Shown: positions 6,832 to 8,510 of the stretch, one piece after another
Layout of the letters: every line of letters starts with the position of its first letter
Numbering within the stretch: the stretch's first letter is position 1
From: Microcaldota archaeon
GTDB taxonomy: Archaea > Micrarchaeota > Micrarchaeia > Anstonellales > Bilamarchaeaceae
Reading direction: 5' to 3'
Length of the DNA: 8,510 nucleotides
Assembly: GCA_020726005.1 (NCBI GenBank)
Contig: DYTL01000033.1
Span: forward strand, 1 to 8,510
Program-made: the position numbers and the translations under genes
Notes under the pieces: generated by a model
What the model was told of the DNA's origin: nothing
What the model saw: only the letters and a program-made list of their open reading frames with translations
Database searches by the model: none

Positions 6832-8024
6832 AGATTATTCTTTTTTTTCTAATTTTTTTAAGTACTGTTTTTGCTTGTGTTTATGCGCCTCACTTAAACG
6901 TTATTGAACACAATGATGCACTTGCACCATCGCTTCTTGCAGATAATTGTATAACTCCTTCAAACTCTACTTATGACAATCCGATTGTGTGCGCAGAAAT
7001 GAATCTGCTTACTATCTATCCTTCAACTGATGAACGCATTTCTTCAGATGTGGATACACGCGTGCTCTGGCGTTATGCATACAAAGCAGTGGATAAAGAG
7101 TTAAGCATAACTGCTGGTTGCTGTACTAGTCATTACTATAAAATCTTTAATGGTGTTAGTGTGTTGGCAAATCTTACTGCACACTTTAAAAATCAAATTT
7201 ACTATTCCAGTATAATCAATCAAAATCCCGCGAGTATTCCAATATCACAAAATATTCTAAATATGAGCGAATGGGATAATCTCACGATTATTCTTAACGG
7301 AACAATATTATTTCATTATATCTTAAATAAGGATATTCATACTCCTATATACGATGAAAATAATTCGTGTTCGTGTGCAAGCAATTATTTAACTGAACCT
7401 TTTAATATTACGCGTAGCATAAAAAGCAATCTTACATACACTGTGGAAGGTGGCAGTCCGATTTATTTTCTTAGCAAACCTATTTTGCGCGAGCAATGGA
7501 CCAAAAACTCGCTTTTGGAAGAATTTGTATTTTCAAACAGAAAATTTCAGTGCATTAGATTTTTTATTGGAGACCAACAATTAGGCATTGCAAATTTATA
7601 TTCGTTTAGCATAATAAACAATTCGTTTGGAGTGTGGCGCGTAGTTTCGCAAAGTGTTTCCAATTCTACTAATCTAACTTTACAGGAAATTACCCAACGA
7701 ACTATACCTGCGCAGTTTGAAATAGAAAACAAATCATTTTTGTACACTTATGTTTTCAATACGACTTATAACTCATCTGGTTTGAAAAGATTTTCATTAA
7801 ACATTACCGATCATTTCAACGCGAATTACACAGACATATTTGAAATCGCAAATCGTTTGCTTACTTATGATAATTCAACTGCTGAAAACAGAAGCACGAA
7901 CATAACGGACTTAAATATCTATCGACCTTCCGCGTTGCATAGTGAAACCCGGGTTTCATTTATTGTAGCGAATATAGGTATGATTGGCGCATTTATTCTT
8001 ATTCTATTTCTTTCAAGAAAATAA
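6828..8024 (+). CDS. secreted Cys- and sequon-rich protein with C-terminal anchor
   Basis: This is a 398-residue protein. A signal peptide covers about residues 1-16 or 1-20. V-F-A-C at 14-17 is a poor lipobox because Phe is at the second position, so lipidation is uncertain. The exterior domain spans about residues 21-375, and a single membrane helix at about 377-395 ends in S-R-K. Cysteines cluster: 41, 55, the pair 98-99, the C-S-C at 181-183, and 242. This suggests disulfides or a metal site. I count 19 N-X-S/T sequons, about one per 20 residues, which points to heavy N-glycosylation of an exported protein. The four-base ATGA overlap with the preceding gene (6828-6831) argues that the two membrane proteins are made together and may form a complex. 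I recognise no family; a surface-layer or envelope role is a guess. Confidence 0.85.
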   Translation: MKIILFFLIFLSTVFACVYAPHLNVIEHNDALAPSLLADNCITPSNSTYDNPIVCAEMNLLTIYPSTDERISSDVDTRVLWRYAYKAVDKELSITAGCCTSHYYKIFNGVSVLANLTAHFKNQIYYSSIINQNPASIPISQNILNMSEWDNLTIILNGTILFHYILNKDIHTPIYDENNSCSCASNYLTEPFNITRSIKSNLTYTVEGGSPIYFLSKPILREQWTKNSLLEEFVFSNRKFQCIRFFIGDQQLGIANLYSFSIINNSFGVWRVVSQSVSNSTNLTLQEITQRTIPAQFEIENKSFLYTYVFNTTYNSSGLKRFSLNITDHFNANYTDIFEIANRLLTYDNSTAENRSTNITDLNIYRPSALHSETRVSFIVANIGMIGAFILILFLSRK

Positions 8025-8025
8025 A

Positions 8026-8163
8026 TTATCTAAGAGAGAATTGATCACACATTATTCTCCAAAAGATGTTATCATGCATTTTTCGAAAGTTTACAAAGTA
8101 AAAATCTTAGACGAAGAAATCATATCAAAAATTCCAAAAACGACGAGGGATCATGGAAACTAA
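8026..8163 (+). pseudogene. possible remnant of a transposase C-terminus
   Basis: Forty-five sense codons run without a stop to TAA at 8161-8163, starting two bases after the upstream stop. They have no good start codon (TTG 8041 and ATG 8074 are the only options). The translation contains Y-S-P-K-D-V-I-M-H-F-S-K-V-Y-K-V-K-I and I-S-K-I-P-K-T-T-R. This resembles the tail of some archaeal transposases, in which a T/S-P-x-E/D-V/I-x-x-x-L/F-S-x-I/V-Y stretch precedes a final I-P-K-x-x-R. The match is from memory and short. It could also be a chance open stretch. Confidence 0.3.
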
Positions 8164-8182
8164 CGCAAATTTTTAGGCAACC

Positions 8183-8191
8183 CGAAAAAGA
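8183..8191 (-). terminator. oligo-T stop of the tRNA gene
   Basis: Read on the minus strand, TCTTTTTCG follows the discriminator base directly. The T5 run is a standard archaeal stop for a tRNA gene. No CCA is encoded, so it must be added by the CCA-adding enzyme. Confidence 0.6.
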
Positions 8192-8205
8192 TGCAGGGGG
8201 TAGGA

Positions 8206-8321
8206 ATTTCATCGTATCATCCATGTTTTCTTTGGGGTGAATAACAAAGGTTTTTGTTTTGGTACTCGTACAAAAGTGTATGAGAGCCAAAAACTTTTCT
8301 TTTCCTAAAAGAAAGAATAGT
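8206..8321 (-). other. tRNA-Leu intron 3, T-loop 59/60, 116 nt
   Basis: The T-loop is cut after A59 (8322) and resumes at U60 (8205). Exon UUCG (54-57) pairs with intron UGAA (8211-8208; three Watson-Crick pairs and one G-U). The bulges are AA|A and AU|U, and the T stem GTAGG/CCTAC is the outer helix. The intron interior has further hairpins: CTTTT/AAAAG around AGG (8311-8297 region) and TTTTGTAC/GTAC-CAAAA. No reading frame of note is seen inside it. Confidence 0.88.
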
Positions 8322-8353
8322 TTCGAACCTACGTAGACGCTAAGCCACAGGAT

Positions 8354-8369
8354 GTCTTAATATATCTTT
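8354..8369 (-). other. tRNA-Leu intron 2, canonical 37/38 site, 16 nt
   Basis: The intron AAAGATATATTAAGAC sits between G37 (8370) and A38 (8353). The bulge-helix-bulge is explicit: exon CUUA (32-35) pairs with intron UAAG (8359-8356). The bulge AG|A holds the first cut and AC|A the second. At 16 nt it is near the minimum size, and there is no strong inner helix. Confidence 0.92.
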
Positions 8370-8384
8370 CTTAAGTCCTGCGCG

Positions 8385-8429
8385 ATTAAACCGCATTCAG
8401 TCGCTTCCGAAAAACCTGAACTGAAAACG
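8385..8429 (-). other. tRNA-Leu intron 1, D-arm, about 45 nt
   Basis: It lies between A22 and C23, or equivalently up to two bases later, because CG occurs at both edges. The length of 45 follows from requiring a normal D-arm (AAA-CGC-G-CAGGA). Inside it TTCAGT (8425-8420) pairs with ACTGAA (8401-8396). None of the three equivalent cut sites gives a proper four-pair central helix. A shifted cut, removing 8426-8386 (41 nt), would have AAAC/GTTT with three-base bulges but would leave four extra D-loop bases. The exact edges are therefore uncertain. Confidence 0.75.
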
Positions 8430-8480
8430 TTTGACCTGCTCCGCCACCCCTGCATAAATATAATATTAATCAATAATACA

Positions 8481-8488
8481 TTTTAAAA
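8481..8488 (-). promoter_or_regulatory. TATA box of the tRNA gene
   Basis: Minus-strand TTTTAAAA is centred about 31 bases upstream of the tRNA 5' end (8453). It predicts transcription from about 8459-8458 and a leader of five or six bases for RNase P to remove. Confidence 0.6.
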
Positions 8489-8510
8489 ATGATTATTCTT
8501 TCTACAACTA

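Larger units (their letters stand above)
8192..8453 (-). tRNA. tRNA-Leu(UAA) with three introns
   Basis: On the minus strand the exons are 8453-8430, 8384-8370, 8353-8322 and 8205-8192 (24, 15, 32 and 14 nt). Joined, they give an 85-nt class II tRNA. The acceptor stem GCAGGGG/CCCCTGC, the anticodon stem CAGGA/TCCTG and the T stem GTAGG/CCTAC are all perfectly paired. The D stem is GCG/CGC, with U8, A14, G18-G19 and the G13-A22 contact usual in class II tRNAs. The anticodon loop is C-U-U-A-A-G-A (UAA at 8373-8371, read in minus-strand order), so it reads UUA and UUG. A 15-nt variable arm and an A73 discriminator fit leucine. The T-loop reads T-T-C-G-A-A-T after splicing. The introns add 45, 16 and 116 nt, which accounts exactly for the 262-base locus. 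Confidence 0.93.

Noticed and set aside
8206..8321. C/D-box guide RNA inside intron 3
   Set aside because: There is a near-match to box C (ACGATGA) only at the 3' side and no CUGA box D, so the order and parts are wrong.
8311..8335. Stand-alone T-arm suggesting a broken tRNA
   Set aside because: The 3' T-stem half and acceptor strand are found intact at 8192-8205, so this is an intron break, not a truncation.
3746..8405. Shared CAGT(G/C)GCTTCCGA between the pheS insertion and tRNA intron 1, as copies of one element
   Set aside because: Similarity covers only about 14 of 16 bases with no flanking match; it is too short to claim common origin.
68..8510. Inverted 11-mer TAGTTGTAGAA (68-78) and TTCTACAACTA (8500-8510) near the two window ends
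   Set aside because: Several 11-base inverted matches are expected by chance in 8.5 kb, and one copy is cut by the window edge, so there is no support for element ends.

Overview
The window looks like a piece of an AT-rich archaeal chromosome, most likely from a DPANN-type or other small-genome archaeon. The evidence is an archaeal-type PheS, TTTAAA-like TATA boxes placed for leaderless transcription, oligo-T stops, and a tRNA gene with bulge-helix-bulge introns and no encoded CCA. The exact lineage cannot be read from this sequence.

Layout. 1-118: no gene seen. 147-2332 (+): a translationally coupled pair, a small lipoprotein and a 640-residue secreted protein built from internal repeats, two near-identical Gly-rich beta domains and an alpha-helical C-terminal half. 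2333-2506: intergenic, with an oligo-T stop and the next promoter. 2507-4838 (+): a secreted, C-terminally anchored protein of unknown function, followed one base later by pheS (phenylalanyl-tRNA synthetase alpha subunit). The PheS N-terminal region carries a GC-rich, palindromic, in-frame insertion. pheT is not in the window. 4839-4950: intergenic, with T-rich tracts and a TATA box. 4951-8024 (+): a coupled pair, a two-pass membrane protein with a large exterior and a winged-helix-like cytoplasmic tail, and a Cys- and sequon-rich secreted protein with a C-terminal anchor. 8026-8163: a 45-codon open stretch, perhaps the remnant of a transposase C-terminus.

The most notable feature is at 8192-8453 on the minus strand: a tRNA-Leu(UAA) gene interrupted by three introns. 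They are about 45 nt in the D-arm, 16 nt at the canonical 37/38 site, and 116 nt in the T-loop at 59/60. Removing them gives an 85-nt class II tRNA with perfect acceptor, anticodon and T stems, a UAA anticodon and an A73 discriminator. Introns 2 and 3 have matching bulge-helix-bulge signals. Because the introns separate the arms by up to 116 nt, the gene is easy to miss.

Apart from pheS and the tRNA, both serving translation, the genes encode exported or membrane proteins rich in N-X-S/T sequons, which suggests a cell-surface locus with an archaeal N-glycosylation system. No function is assigned to those surface proteins.
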